A stretch of 64,000 nucleotides of DNA, taken from Myrica gale (Eukaryota > Streptophyta > Magnoliopsida > Fagales > Myricaceae). The stretch lies in assembly GCA_963930655.1 (NCBI GenBank), contig OZ005610.1, forward strand, positions 2,051,001 through 2,115,000. Reading direction: 5' to 3'. Within the stretch, counting starts at the first letter, position 1. Every line of letters begins with the position of its first letter. The notes below the pieces were generated by a model, which searched no databases, was not told where the DNA came from, and saw nothing but the letters and a program-made list of their open reading frames with translations. This document shows positions 9,718 to 20,323 of this stretch, piece by piece. The translations under genes were made by a program, and so were the position numbers.

Positions 9718-12700
9718 TAAGTCGATCTAGACGGGCGTTATGGCTACAACTAAACCCTCTGATTCTGTCCCAACATTCAATGACGAAAGCTACGACTATT
9801 GGAGTATCAGAATGAAGACATATTTTGAGTCCCAAGATTTGTGGGATGTTATTGAAGAAGGTGTCACAATTCCTAAAGAAGAAACCAGTGAGCTTTCTGC
9901 AACTGAAGTTGCCAAGATAAAGAAGCTGAAGCAGCGAAATGCAAAGGCACTTTATATTCTCCAAGAGGCTGTCATCGATACAATTTTCCCAAGAATCATG
10001 AGAGCTACTACTGCAAAGCAAGCTTGAGATACGTTGAAGGAGGAGTTCCAAGGCAACGCCAAAGCTCAAGCTATCAAGTTGCAAGGCTTGAGGAGGGATC
10101 TGGAGAATCTCAAGATGAAAGATTCTGAAATTGCTAAAGATTACAGTTCAAGAATCATGGAGATTGTCAACCAGATGCGAGCCTATGGGGACGACATCTC
10201 CGATCAAAGAATTGTCCAAAAAATCTTGATTAGCCTCACGGAGAAGTATGATCCAGTTGTAGCAGCTATTGAAGAATCCAAGGACTTGTCAACAATGTCG
10301 ATTACAGAGTTGATGGGCTCCCTACAAGCACATGAGCAAAGATTGAATCGGCGACATGAAGGTTCACTAGAGAGCGCTTTTCAATCTAAACTCAATGTGA
10401 AAGACAAGAAATCAAGAGATGGAGGAAACTCAAGAGGAGAGTTCAAGTTTCAAAAAGAAGGAACCTCTAAAAGCAAGGAGACGAAAGGTGACTATCCACC
10501 ATGCAGAACATGCAAGAAGACCAACCATTTGGAGAAAGATTGTTATCATCGAGGAAAGCCACAATGCAGAAATTGCAAGAAGTTCGGGCACATTGAAAAA
10601 TATTGCCGGTACAAAAACAACCATCAGGCCAACTATTCTGAAGATAAAGAAGAAAATGAGCATCTATTCTATGCATGTCAATCTGCTATGGAGGAGAGGA
10701 AGGATGCTTGGTACATTGATAGTGGATGCAGCAATCACATGACTTCCAAAGAGAGTATTTTTTGCAACTTAGACACCTCTATCAAGACAAAGGTCAAGAT
10801 GGGGAATGGAGAATTGGTGGAGACAAAAGGCAAAGGGACTGTTGCTATTGAAACAAAAAAAGGTACGAGATTTATTAAAGACGTTCTCATTGTTCCTAGT
10901 CTTGATCAAAATTTACTAAGCGTTGGTCAAATGATGGAGAATGGATATTCTTTACATTTTGAGAAAAATGTTTGCCAAATATATGATTTGAAAAATAATC
11001 AAGAAATTGCCGAAGTGAAGATGGGAAGAAATAGAAACTTTCCTGTTCACTGGCAATACCCAAGAGAGAATGCTATGGTGGCCCAATCTGATAAAACAAG
11101 CTTATGGCATCGAAGGTTTGGTCATTTCAATCTCAATTCGTTGAGATTACTTCATCAGAAAAATATGATGAGAGATTTTCCTCTCATAGAAGAAAGAGTT
11201 GGTGTCTGTGAAGGCTGTATGCTCGGGAAGCAGCACCGACAACCATTTCCAACAGAAAATGCATGGAGAGCCAAGGAAATTCTGGAGCTTGTCCACACCG
11301 ATGTATGTGGCCCAATGCGAACACCTTCCCTGAGTCAAAACAGGTACTTCATTCTCTTTATTGATGATTATACAAGAATGACTTGGGTATATTTCTTTAA
11401 AGAAAAATCAGATGTATTTGGAATTTTTAAAAGATTCAAAAATTTTGTTGAGAAACAAAGTGGCCACAAAATAAAGAAGCTGAGAAGTGATCGAGGTACG
11501 GAGTACAACTCCAAAGAATTCGACAAGTTTTGTGAAGATGAAGGCATAGAGCACCAACTAACCATTGCCTACACTCCGCAACAAAATGGTGTCTCTGAAC
11601 GAAAAAATAGAACGATCATGGAGATGGCCAGATCTATGCTAGATGAGAAGGGATTGCCGAAGATGTTTTGGGCAGAGGCAGTCTATACCTCAGTCTACCT
11701 GCTAAATAGATGTCCAACAAAAGTTGTTCCTAACAAGACTCCAATTGAAGCTTGGAGCGGAAAGAAGCCTTCAGCAAAACATCTCAGGGTGTTTGGATGT
11801 ATTTGCTACATCCATATTCCCTCAGTAAAAAGACACAAGCTAGAAGACAAGACAGAAAAATGTATCTTCCTTGGTTATAGCTCCCAGTCAAAAGGTTATA
11901 GAGTTTACAATCTGCAAACAAAGAAGCTTGTTACCAGCCGTGATGTGGAGTTCGACGAGCAAGCTGCCTGGAGCTGGGAAGTAGATGAAAATGAAAGAAG
12001 TGTGACTATACCAGCAGAAGTGGTCCACTCAAGTAGACCACAACAAGAAGAAGCTCGAGAAGAAAGTCCAATGTCGACTCCATCCTCATCTCCAGCATCC
12101 TCCGTGAGATCAAGAGCTCCAGGAGAAGAAGTCTCTTCACCCGAAACTCCACCACTAAGGGTAAGGACCTTAAGCGATATTTATGAAACTTGTAACTTCA
12201 CTACTTTGGAGCCACAAAATTTTGCAGAAGCATCAAAAGAAGAAGTTTGGGTCAAAGCCATGGAGGAGGAGATTAAAATGATCGAGAAAAATAACACTTG
12301 GGAGCTGGTTGATCGTCCAACCAACAAGGAAGTAATTGGAGTCAAATGGGTTTATAAGACCAAGTTGAATCCTGATGGCTCAGTTCAAAAACACAAGGCA
12401 ATGCTTGTTGCTAAGGGTTATGCTCAACAGCCAGGTATTGATTACACTGAGACTTTTGCTCCCGTAGCTCGGCTAGATACCATTAGAGCTCTTGTTGCCC
12501 TTGCAGCTCAGAAGAGGTGGAAGATTTTCCAACTTGATGTGAAGTCTGCTTTCCTAAATGGAGTCCTAAATGAAGAAGTATACGTTGAACAACCAGAAGG
12601 ATTTATGGAGGAGGAAGGAAAAGCTTTACGCTTGAAGAAAGCTTTGTATGGACTTAAGCAAGCACCTCGAGCCTGGTACAGTAAGATTGATGGATATTTC

Positions 12701-13744
12701 ATTGATCAAGGGTTCAGGAGGAGCAAAAGTGAGCCAACACTTTACGTCAAATCACAAGGTAACATCGACATTCTTATCATCTCTCTTTATGTTGATGATT
12801 TGATTGTCACTGGAAATAATTCAAAGCTGATTGAAGCATTTAAGAAAGACATGATGATTGCATTTGAAATGAGTGATTTAGGATTGATGAACTACTTTCT
12901 TGGTATGGAGATAAGCCAAGAAGAAGCAGGTATCTTCATATCACAGAAAAAATATGTCCAAGATTTATTGAAAAAATTCAAGATGTATGGGTGTAAGACT
13001 GTGGCTACTCCCTTAGTTCCAAATGAGAAGCTAAGGAAAGAAGATGGGGCGAAGCCAGCAGATGCGTCCACATATAGGAGCTTAATTGGGAGTTTACTTT
13101 ATTTGACTGCCACAAGGCCAGATATTATGTATGCTACAAGCCTATTGTCCAGATTCATGACAAGCCCAAGCCAAGTACACTATGGCTCAGCAAAGAGACT
13201 CCTCAGATACTTGCAAGGAACAGTAAATTTTGGCATATGGTATAAACCAACTTCGATATCAAACCTTATTGGATACACTGATAGTGATTAGGCAGGATCT
13301 GTAGATGATATGAAAAGCACTTCAGGCTATGCATTCAAGTTTGGCACAGGAATCTTTTCATGGGGATCAAAGAAGCAAGATTATGTGGCACAATCATCCG
13401 CAGAAGCTGAGTACGTAGCAGCAGCTGGAGCAGCTAGTCAAGCCATATGGTTAAGAAGAATTCTGGAGGATATGGGAGAGCACCAAAAAGGTCCTACAGA
13501 AATATATTGTGATAGCAAGTCCGCCATTGCGATAGCGAAAAATCCGGTACATTTTAGTCGGACAAAGCATATCGCCATCAAGTATCATTTTCTGAGAGAA
13601 GTAGAAGCAAGTGGAGATATTGAGTTGAAGTATTGCAGTACTGAAGAACAACTAGCAGATATTTTCACAAAGGCACTTCCAAGAGGAAAATTTCAGCTTT
13701 TGCGGAGCATGCTAGGAGTTTCCGAAAAATGCATCAAGGAGGAG

Positions 13745-14202
13745 TATTAAAGGTGATGCATTTCTAGAATGTTCTAGAATGTTCACACATGTTCTAGAAT
13801 ATTCTAGTACATATACCTTCTAGAATATTCATGAATGCTCTAGAATGATCTAGAACATATACCTTCTAGAATGTTCTAGAATGATCATACATGTTCTACA
13901 CTATTCTACAATGTTCTAGTACATGTACCTTGTATAATGTTCTAGAGTATTCATGAATAATCTACCTAGGAAGATGCAAGGACAATCTAGAAAGAGTAAG
14001 ATTAATGGGTGGTTCTAGAAATATCTTCCACCCACCTATAAATACCCTTCATGGGGTAAAGTTTTGTAATAATAGTTGAAGCCAAAAAGAAAGGAAAGTT
14101 ATTCTATCTAGTGCATTTGGAGAGAAGTGTTCCATACTAACCTTTCTAACTTCTATCTTCACTTTCCTACAAACAACCAAACCCCTCATTCTAATCCTAA
14201 CA
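13745..14202 (+). repeat. 3' LTR of copia element
   Basis: About 458 bp, near-identical to 9256-9703. It is preceded by a purine-rich tract (AAGGAGGAG) and followed directly by the foldback element's palindromic core. Confidence 0.9.
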
Positions 14203-14203
14203 A

Positions 14204-14357
14204 GATACGTCCAGACCTATGATTGAGATTGAATCCCAAGAGAATCGACGAATCACGTCCATTCTCGTCGAGACGTACCATTGTAGAGATCCGACCCCTA
14301 ACTCGACGAGAATGGACGCTCTCGGGATTTAATCCCGATAGTGGGTCTGGACGTATC
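14204..14357. repeat. 154-bp near-palindrome
   Basis: The outer 14 bases of each arm (GATACGTCCAGACC) pair perfectly. Further inside, CGTCCATTCTCGTCGAG pairs with CTCGACGAGAATGGACG. It could form a long hairpin. It is the core of the foldback element in the kinase fragment. Confidence 0.85.
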
Positions 14358-14845
14358 CAGAGCCGTACGGTCGGGACCGAATCCGAATCCGAATCCGGCA
14401 CTTCAGTATCTGCACGAACAATGCACCCCCAGATCGTTCACAGCGACATCAAAGCTCAAACATCCTCCTGGACGAGCATCTCAACTGCAAGCTTTGCGAT
14501 TTCGGGTCTGCAAAGATGGGATTTTCTGCGATGGTTCTACCGCCCTCATCTTCTCCATATTCCTCCTCCTCCACCTCTTCCCATATGAGGAGGAAACAAG
14601 TGATGTTGGGTTCCCCAGGTTACACCTACCCTCTGTACCTGAAAACGGGAATAGTCTCAAAGAAGAACGACGTTTACAGCTTTAGTGTCATCCTTCTGGA
14701 ACTTGTCACTGGGATGGAGGCCTTCTGCTCTCAGAGGGGGGAGTTCTTGACATCTGTAATGAGACCCAGGCTGAGTGAAGTCCGTGCGTTGGGAGATACG
14801 AAGGTGGCAAAAATGATGGATCCACGGCCGGCGTGGCATGCAAAT

Positions 14846-15057
14846 TAGTTAGATAGTGGACAAGTGTCATGTTTTTAGAGGAGATGACATGTGGGTGTTT
14901 GACACGTCATCAACTTCCATCATTTTTTAGACGGAAGATAACCGAAGGGACATGGCTGAGAATCTCAATAAACCCCAGGAACGGCGGAACAACAAATTTT
15001 ACCCTAGGAGTATTTCCAAGAAAAAGTTAAACTCCGAGAATATACTTAATATTTAAG
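14846..15057 (-). repeat. right terminal inverted repeat of Pack-MULE-like element
   Basis: Inverted copy of 8356-8566. It ends ATATTTAAG, followed by an A-rich flank like that on the left. Confidence 0.85.
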
Positions 15058-15176
15058 CAAAAAAAAACTATGAACCAATTATTCAGAATATCAAACACAA
15101 GCATGGGGCCAGTCTGCTAATAATTAGCAGATATGGAATAATTCAAAATTGGACAAATGTGGAAATTACAACTCAA

Positions 15177-16409
15177 TTAGTCCGAGAATAGAACGTCTAT
15201 GTCATCTCCTAGCCAACCTGCATCATCAGATTCTAGAAACAATGGTCGGAAATCTGAAACCAAATTAGTTGGTTGACCACATTCACTGCCACCCAGACTC
15301 TTTTCCATTCCCTCCGACAGTAGAAGAGGGCCACCATCACCTTCCATCGCGTTGTTCAACTCGTTCATGTCAACGTCGCCGAGCTTCGCAAAATCGGAAT
15401 CGAGCATTTTGCAGAGGTCCTCCGAACTCAAGTCCAAAATGAAATCCGACGAGTTAATATCTTCCCTGGACGTTGACGATGGCGAGCCGGCACTTGATTC
15501 TGATGGTAATTTGGACTTTTCAGTCGTCACTTGGTAGGTGTCCGTGGAAGGTCTCGTCGCCACCTTACTGTCTTGATTTTGGTCTTCCATGTGTTGCTGT
15601 GGAGTGACATTGGCCTGATCATTGCGAGCCTCGTTGCGAAGTCCAGTGACTGGCTTTTTGTCAATGTTAGACCTGGCTACTGGGAGAGAATCTTTGGCCT
15701 TCTTTGCTAAATAGGAGTTCCAGTAATTCTTGATTTCATTGTCTGTTCGTCCGGGAAGTCTCCCTGCTATCAGTGACCATCTGCAAGTGCGAAGGAAAAT
15801 TAACATCGATCTCTTTGTCACCGTTATTACATGCCACCTAAAAAGTATGGTGAGGAGGACAAAAGTACCTGTTGCCTAAGAGCTTGTGCAGCCTTATGAT
15901 TAATTCCTCTTCGTCTCCTGAAATGTTCCCTCTCTTTATATCAGGTCTCAGATAATTCATCCAGCGAAGCCTGCAGCTCTTGCCACATCTCTGGAGCCCT
16001 GCACAAATCAACCCACATTCTTTTATCAGAATAACCTGGCTCATCGTTGGCAGAAAGTTGAAATGGTGGAGCTCATTGTTCTAGGATTTAAGTGTCTAGG
16101 ACAACGACCAAATCTGAGCAAAAAATGTCCATAAAACCACTTGTGAACTTCTGGAAGAAAGAACTTAAAGATTGAGAGCCCAATAGAGTCAAAAAAGTAG
16201 TCTTCCTAGTTCCTAGATACTGGCAAATTAGTTTTAAGAAACGAAAATGGATAAAGAGAAGAGCAGGCTCTCTCACCTGTTTCTTTGGCAAGATTACTCC
16301 ATTTTCCTTCTCCCTTACTCTTGACGTAATTTATGAGGATTTCGTCTTCAGCAGCAGTCCATGCTCCTTTGTTTAATCCATCCTTGGAACACCGAGGACT
16401 TCTCCCCAT
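15177..16409 (-). CDS. R2R3-MYB transcription factor, TT2/subgroup-5-like
   Basis: Three exons: 16277-16409, 15869-15998 and 15177-15780, giving 288 residues. The 133- and 130-nt first exons and their phases are the classic R2R3-MYB pattern. I start at MGRSP, the usual family start, although the frame is open further upstream. R2 has [14 protein letters not shown]3 has [23 protein letters not shown], which fits the [DE]Lx2[RK]x3Lx6Lx3R motif for binding R-type bHLH partners such as TT8/GL3. That places it among flavonoid or epidermal MYBs. The R2 start (GLNKGAWTA) is closest to TT2-type proanthocyanidin regulators, but the C-terminus, acidic and ending DDIDVLFSD, is not diagnostic. Residue 6 is Arg where most relatives have Cys. 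It probably acts in the nucleus as an activator. The subgroup is moderate confidence; the family is secure. Confidence 0.92.
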
Positions 16410-19400
16410 CTCTGAGTGTTTTGTGTCTGCTAATTTCTTGTAGCGACACTCCTTGGGGAACCGAGAGTTGCCGTATGCTCGTTTCACCAAATGTCTTGGA
16501 CCTGCCCGACTAGTTTTATAGATGGGCGTGATCCAAAATTTTCAACTTGCCGAGGCCCTAAGAGAGTGTCCTGCCACTGAAGTCCAACATGCGATAAAGA
16601 CACAGACAAAATGACATAATGACACAAATCAGTGTCTCACGCACAACGTGTTTAATGTTGTTTGTACTAATTAAAGGAGAACGTGCATCCAGAAATAAAA
16701 ACAAACAAATAAATAAATCAGAACATGCTTTACCTAGGAAGAGCATGGATCGTTTCATGGACATCTGCATAGTAATTATTTACAATTTCTATATGCAACG
16801 TTTCCTGCCTCCATTGGGCCGAAAAACGAGACAATTTTGAATTTTTTTTAATAGCCGTTGATAAAATTGATAAAGTTAAATTTGTTCTTTTCTGGGAATT
16901 CGATATCCGGCATAGTATCAACCCCATCTCTTATCATTGGTCCCGTTTCGAAAAACCAACTTTTAAGGGGATATTATTTACTACATTAATGGTTTTGGAG
17001 ATCAATTAAAAAATACTTGTTGGGTTTCTAATCTTAAATACAATTAAAATTTAATTAAACAACGAGAAAAGAGATTACTGATGTTTTAATAAAGATAAAG
17101 AGTACTAAGGTATATAGAAAACTCACAAAAATTGAATCAATTATTTCCAACAAAACAGAACGGGTCAGAGAGTATCAGATCAAGTACCATATTCTTTAAT
17201 ATGAAGGTAAAATACAGATTCCCATTAATTTCATGTCACAAACTGTTGAAATGGATTAGGTTAGGAGCAGAATAAATAAATCATTTTTCTAGCAATATTA
17301 TGATCATGTGCCAGATTTCACAGCCCAATCAGGCTAGCTGCAAGTAGCTAGCAAAGAGGTTTCCATTATTATTATTATTTGGGAAGCAACTAGCAAGTAA
17401 ATTAAGAGGTTTCAAATTGATACGTCTAATTGATTCAGGGAAAAAAAATCATGGTCCATCACGTCTCACTGAAATATATTATTTCTTCTGTACGTAATGT
17501 CCCGTCACATGTGTAGATCTCTGCTGTAAAACATGGTCCGTCCCATGCAGATCTTCCGAGTATAATATCTGCGTTTGTTGGAATGAATCTACACCCTTTG
17601 AAAACTTGGCAACGTGTATTGTTTTAAAAATCACAATTTTAACAAACCCTGATTATATAAATATTCCCACTCTTTTTACGTCTACATGCAGGTTGCAAGT
17701 TTTTCATAGCAGTAGCGCTAGCTGGTCCCTTCAGAGTGATTGAGGCTTGAGGCCCGGCTCACGTGCCCTCAAGTTTAAACAAATGATTGATTATAAAAGA
17801 ATTGAAAAAGTGATCTTGGAGATCCCACTCATCTGTCTTTCCCATCTGAATTAATCGTTCCCTTCTCCCCAAACGAACATTTCAGCTGGCGACTTCTGAA
17901 ACCTGAAAGTTTGTTAGACTTCTCAGAAAGGTGAGGGGAAAAAGAAAACCACAGACAGATGAATCTTTGTTTGTTCCAAACTAACATTAAACGAGCAGCG
18001 GACAGTTGAAAGTTTGTTGACCATCAGCGGCAAAGCACAACGATTTTGTTAGGTTTTCAGGACAATCAGAGAGCTGGGGCCGGAGTGTGTGCTTTTACAA
18101 AACTTAGGTCCAGCTCCAGTCGGAGGACCAGTCCAGGCTGTATTACACTAAATAATATGGGCTATATGGCTCAAGTGGGTCGAGCATTAAAGCCACGAAT
18201 TAAAGACCCTTAATTTTCCCGACAAATATCTGACTGCGATCAATGTTTATAGTTTGGGCGAGGTAGTGACTGAGACCAGAGGTTAGGACGTTAATAGCGA
18301 AGAGCCCGTGAGGGAATAAGGCAAGAAAGTGCAATCCAAGAGAAGAGTTAATGTTTGTAATTAATCCACGTGCTTAATTTCTGTCCTTTTTTGAGTTGTT
18401 GACGTAGCATTTTATTCCACGCCAAAGGGATCGCTCCTGGTTGATTTGGACAGAACGCAAGTTGGCTGTCCGTACTTTATACTTTCTCCTCTGTGTAACG
18501 CTACTTTATTTTTTTAAAGTCACGCGTCTGTCGCGTTTTATTGATAAAATTTTGAATTATTGAAGTGGATAAAAAAAAATTAAAAGATAGATTATTTAAA
18601 TGAATTTTTATATTTATTTAGAGTGAAAAGTGATGATTTGATAGGAAGTGAGAAAATTATGCAGTTATTTTACTAAGCCCCAAAATCGTACATAGCACGA
18701 GAGCTGCTCCTGTTTTTTTTTCCAAATTCATGAAAAAAATGCTTAGCTTCCAAACGCATCTCACTTATGTGTCTAAAACTCTTTCCAAAAGCTGTGTTGT
18801 TATTTATGTTCAATTAATTCGGAAAAATATAGATATAATAAGTGAATTCTATCATATTTAATAATTTTCATGTAAAATTTTAGACAGCATAAACTCTACA
18901 ATGAGATTCATTTATAATATCTATCTCTCTTCGAATTACATGGATAAGAAATTACAGAATATCTTGATTGATACTTTTTTGTTTCCTCTTTATCCTCTCT
19001 ATATCACGAGGTAGAAAGAAAAAAAAAAAGACTCGATTATTTTATCTCATTTTCTAAAAACAAAGAAGTCTCTGTTCTCACAGACACTTAGGGCATGTTC
19101 ATGTTGTAAAAAATTGTAGGATTCTATAAGTGAATATTTATGTAAAATAGTGTTTTATAGGTGTTTGTGTAAAGGATAGAGAGAGATGATTTGATGTAAT
19201 TGTTTAATAAACAATTATTGAAATTAGGTGAAAAAGTATAGAGAAAAAATTTGTGTTAAATAAAAAAGTAAAAAGTTGTTGGAGATTATGTTAAATGTAT
19301 TAGTGTTTGTCTTTGATTTCTTGAATTTGAATCCTAGAAAAAACTTGAAAACGAGCGTTACCTTGGTTAAAGCAACTCGTAATTTAAGGCAGCCTATAGG

Positions 19401-20323
19401 AGAGTGTTAAGTGCTCAATTTTTTGGTCTATCGATCCTAATAAAGTATGGCATAGAAAAAACAAGTTAGTCTTGAAAGGGTAGATAAGCTTCATGTTACC
19501 CCCATTCATGTGGTCACTGGAACTCGATTACCAAAATCACCTATGATTTTATTCCAGCTGTATTTTTCCTACACGAGCTAGAGAGATTTTAGAGGAAATA
19601 ATTATATATATGAGGGTAGCCTACTGTTTACTTGAGAAATGGTCAGCTCGTAGAGTTGCCTAAAATGGGAAGATTTTGGTCGGACACTATATTCTGGAAC
19701 TCTTTTATCAAGAACGGTTACAGATGGTTCAATGACATGAATTTAACATGCAGACGATGATGCAATAGTACAGTCCATTTAACGTATTCGTTTGTAAACC
19801 ATTATTCACACCTCCCGATCTTATTTATAAATGATGCGGTAAGAAATAAAATTAAAAAAGTTCAAATAGACAGCTTTCAAAATCGGCAAAACTGTAATAT
19901 AATTGTCCTCACAAGTGACAAGGAATTTTAATAACTACAGCACATGCTCCAATTTGTGATGTCTCAAACAAGGACGTCCTTGACAACCAACAATGATGAC
20001 ATGATCCTGGCAAGAATCCCCAAGATTCTCAACAGATCGGGAAATGTAAATTCAATTTAAGTTAGCTTGCAGTTCTTTCTGTGTACACAATTAAAGCATC
20101 CCAACTTGCTTCCAAAAAAAGAACAAGAAAATAAGCAATCAAGCGTCGAACGTTATATCTGTACCATCTTCAGACCCAAGATAAGAAACGTAAAAAGATA
20201 AAGCTTACAAAAAAAAACATAAAAGCTTACCAAAAAAAAAGATAAGAAACATTAAAAAGCTGCAGCGTTGCTCATGAATGCCTCAACTCCTAATGCCCAA
20301 AACCAGCAATCCTACGAAATATC
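16410..20323. other. spacer upstream of MYB gene and downstream of RPA2
   Basis: No gene recognised in about 3.9 kb of AT-rich sequence. It should hold the MYB promoter, but I can point to no specific element with confidence. The RPA2 3'-UTR probably lies just below 20323. A MITE-like repeat of family B is at about 19090-19320. Confidence 0.5.
19090..19320. repeat. AT-rich MITE-like repeat, family B, copy 1
   Basis: Shares an ordered series of blocks with 61925-62160: AATATTTATGT, AGGTGTTTGTGTAAAG, ATGATTTGATGTAATT, TTGTTAAATAAA-like and AGATTATGTTAAATGTATT. The left end GGGCATGTTCATG looks like a worn Tourist terminus. Boundaries are approximate and no target-site duplication was settled. 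Confidence 0.55.

Larger units (their letters stand above)
9256..14202 (+). mobile_element. Ty1/copia LTR retrotransposon (Tork/TNT1-like), young
   Basis: A nearly full-length copia element of about 4.95 kb. Parts in order: 5' LTR; a primer-binding site complementary to initiator Met-tRNA; gag from 9740 with a CCHC zinc knuckle region near 10.5 kb; protease with a WYIDSGCSNHM-like motif near 10.7 kb; integrase with an H-H-C-C zinc finger near 11.1-11.2 kb and a catalytic core to about 11.7 kb; reverse transcriptase near 12.3-13.0 kb with LYVDDL; RNase H near 13.2-13.7 kb; a purine-rich tract; 3' LTR. The part order is that of copia elements. The LTRs are nearly identical, so insertion is recent, probably well under a million years. 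The coding region looks almost whole, with about two breaks. Likely duplicated target: GATCC/GATAC, an imperfect 5-bp match. Confidence 0.95.
9227..14396. mobile_element. foldback/MITE-like element split by copia
   Basis: An inverted-repeat DNA element inserted into kinase exon 2. The flanks share GGCAC (9222-9226 and 14397-14401); removing one copy with everything between restores the kinase frame QLALALQYL. The left arm (9227-9255) is the short part; the rest lies after the copia element. The core at 14204-14357 is a near-palindrome starting GATACGTCCAGACC and ending GGTCTGGACGTATC, with CGTCCATTCTCGTCGAG pairing with its complement inside. The pairing continues outward: CTCCCGATCGTAC on the left matches the complement of GTACGGTCGGGA on the right, so copia landed in one arm. 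The superfamily is undetermined. Confidence 0.65.
8632..14850 (+). pseudogene. captured receptor-like kinase fragment, interrupted
   Basis: Fragment of a protein kinase gene of the At1g33260/At4g10390 receptor-like type. Exon 1 (about 8632-8962) has an FSKLIGSGGFSTVYLAHF glycine loop, an ALKIH lysine and an IRHGNIIKLLGY stretch. The intron 8963-9094 has GT-AG ends. Exon 2 has LVLEYAPNGTLQEKL and IAFQLA, then is split by inserted elements (9227-14396). It resumes with LQYLHEQC, HSDIKAQ (HSD in place of HRD/HGD), LCDFGSAK, GSPGYT, and a KKNDVYSFSVILLELVTG-like stretch. The extracellular and membrane parts and the last ~50 residues are absent. At least one frame change lies between YLHEQC and HSDIK, and a small deletion after KAQ removes the usual NILL. 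It ends at the right TIR, so truncation probably happened at capture. It is not functional. Confidence 0.85.
8356..15057. mobile_element. gene-capturing element with long TIRs (Pack-MULE-like)
   Basis: Two inverted copies of a ~210-bp sequence enclose the whole block: 8356-8566 and 14846-15057. They align almost end to end. Shared landmarks include CTTAAATATTA at the outer end, GGTTTATTGA, TGTCAAACACC and CATCTCCTCTAAAAACA, and GTCCACTATCT at the inner end. The outer flanks are A-rich on both sides (eight or nine A then C), consistent with a ~9-bp target-site duplication, though a homopolymer makes this weak. Between the TIRs lies a truncated receptor-like kinase gene, which makes this a Pack-MULE-like element. 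Later insertions (a foldback element and a copia element) expanded it; without them it would be about 1.6 kb. No transposase is present. Confidence 0.78.
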
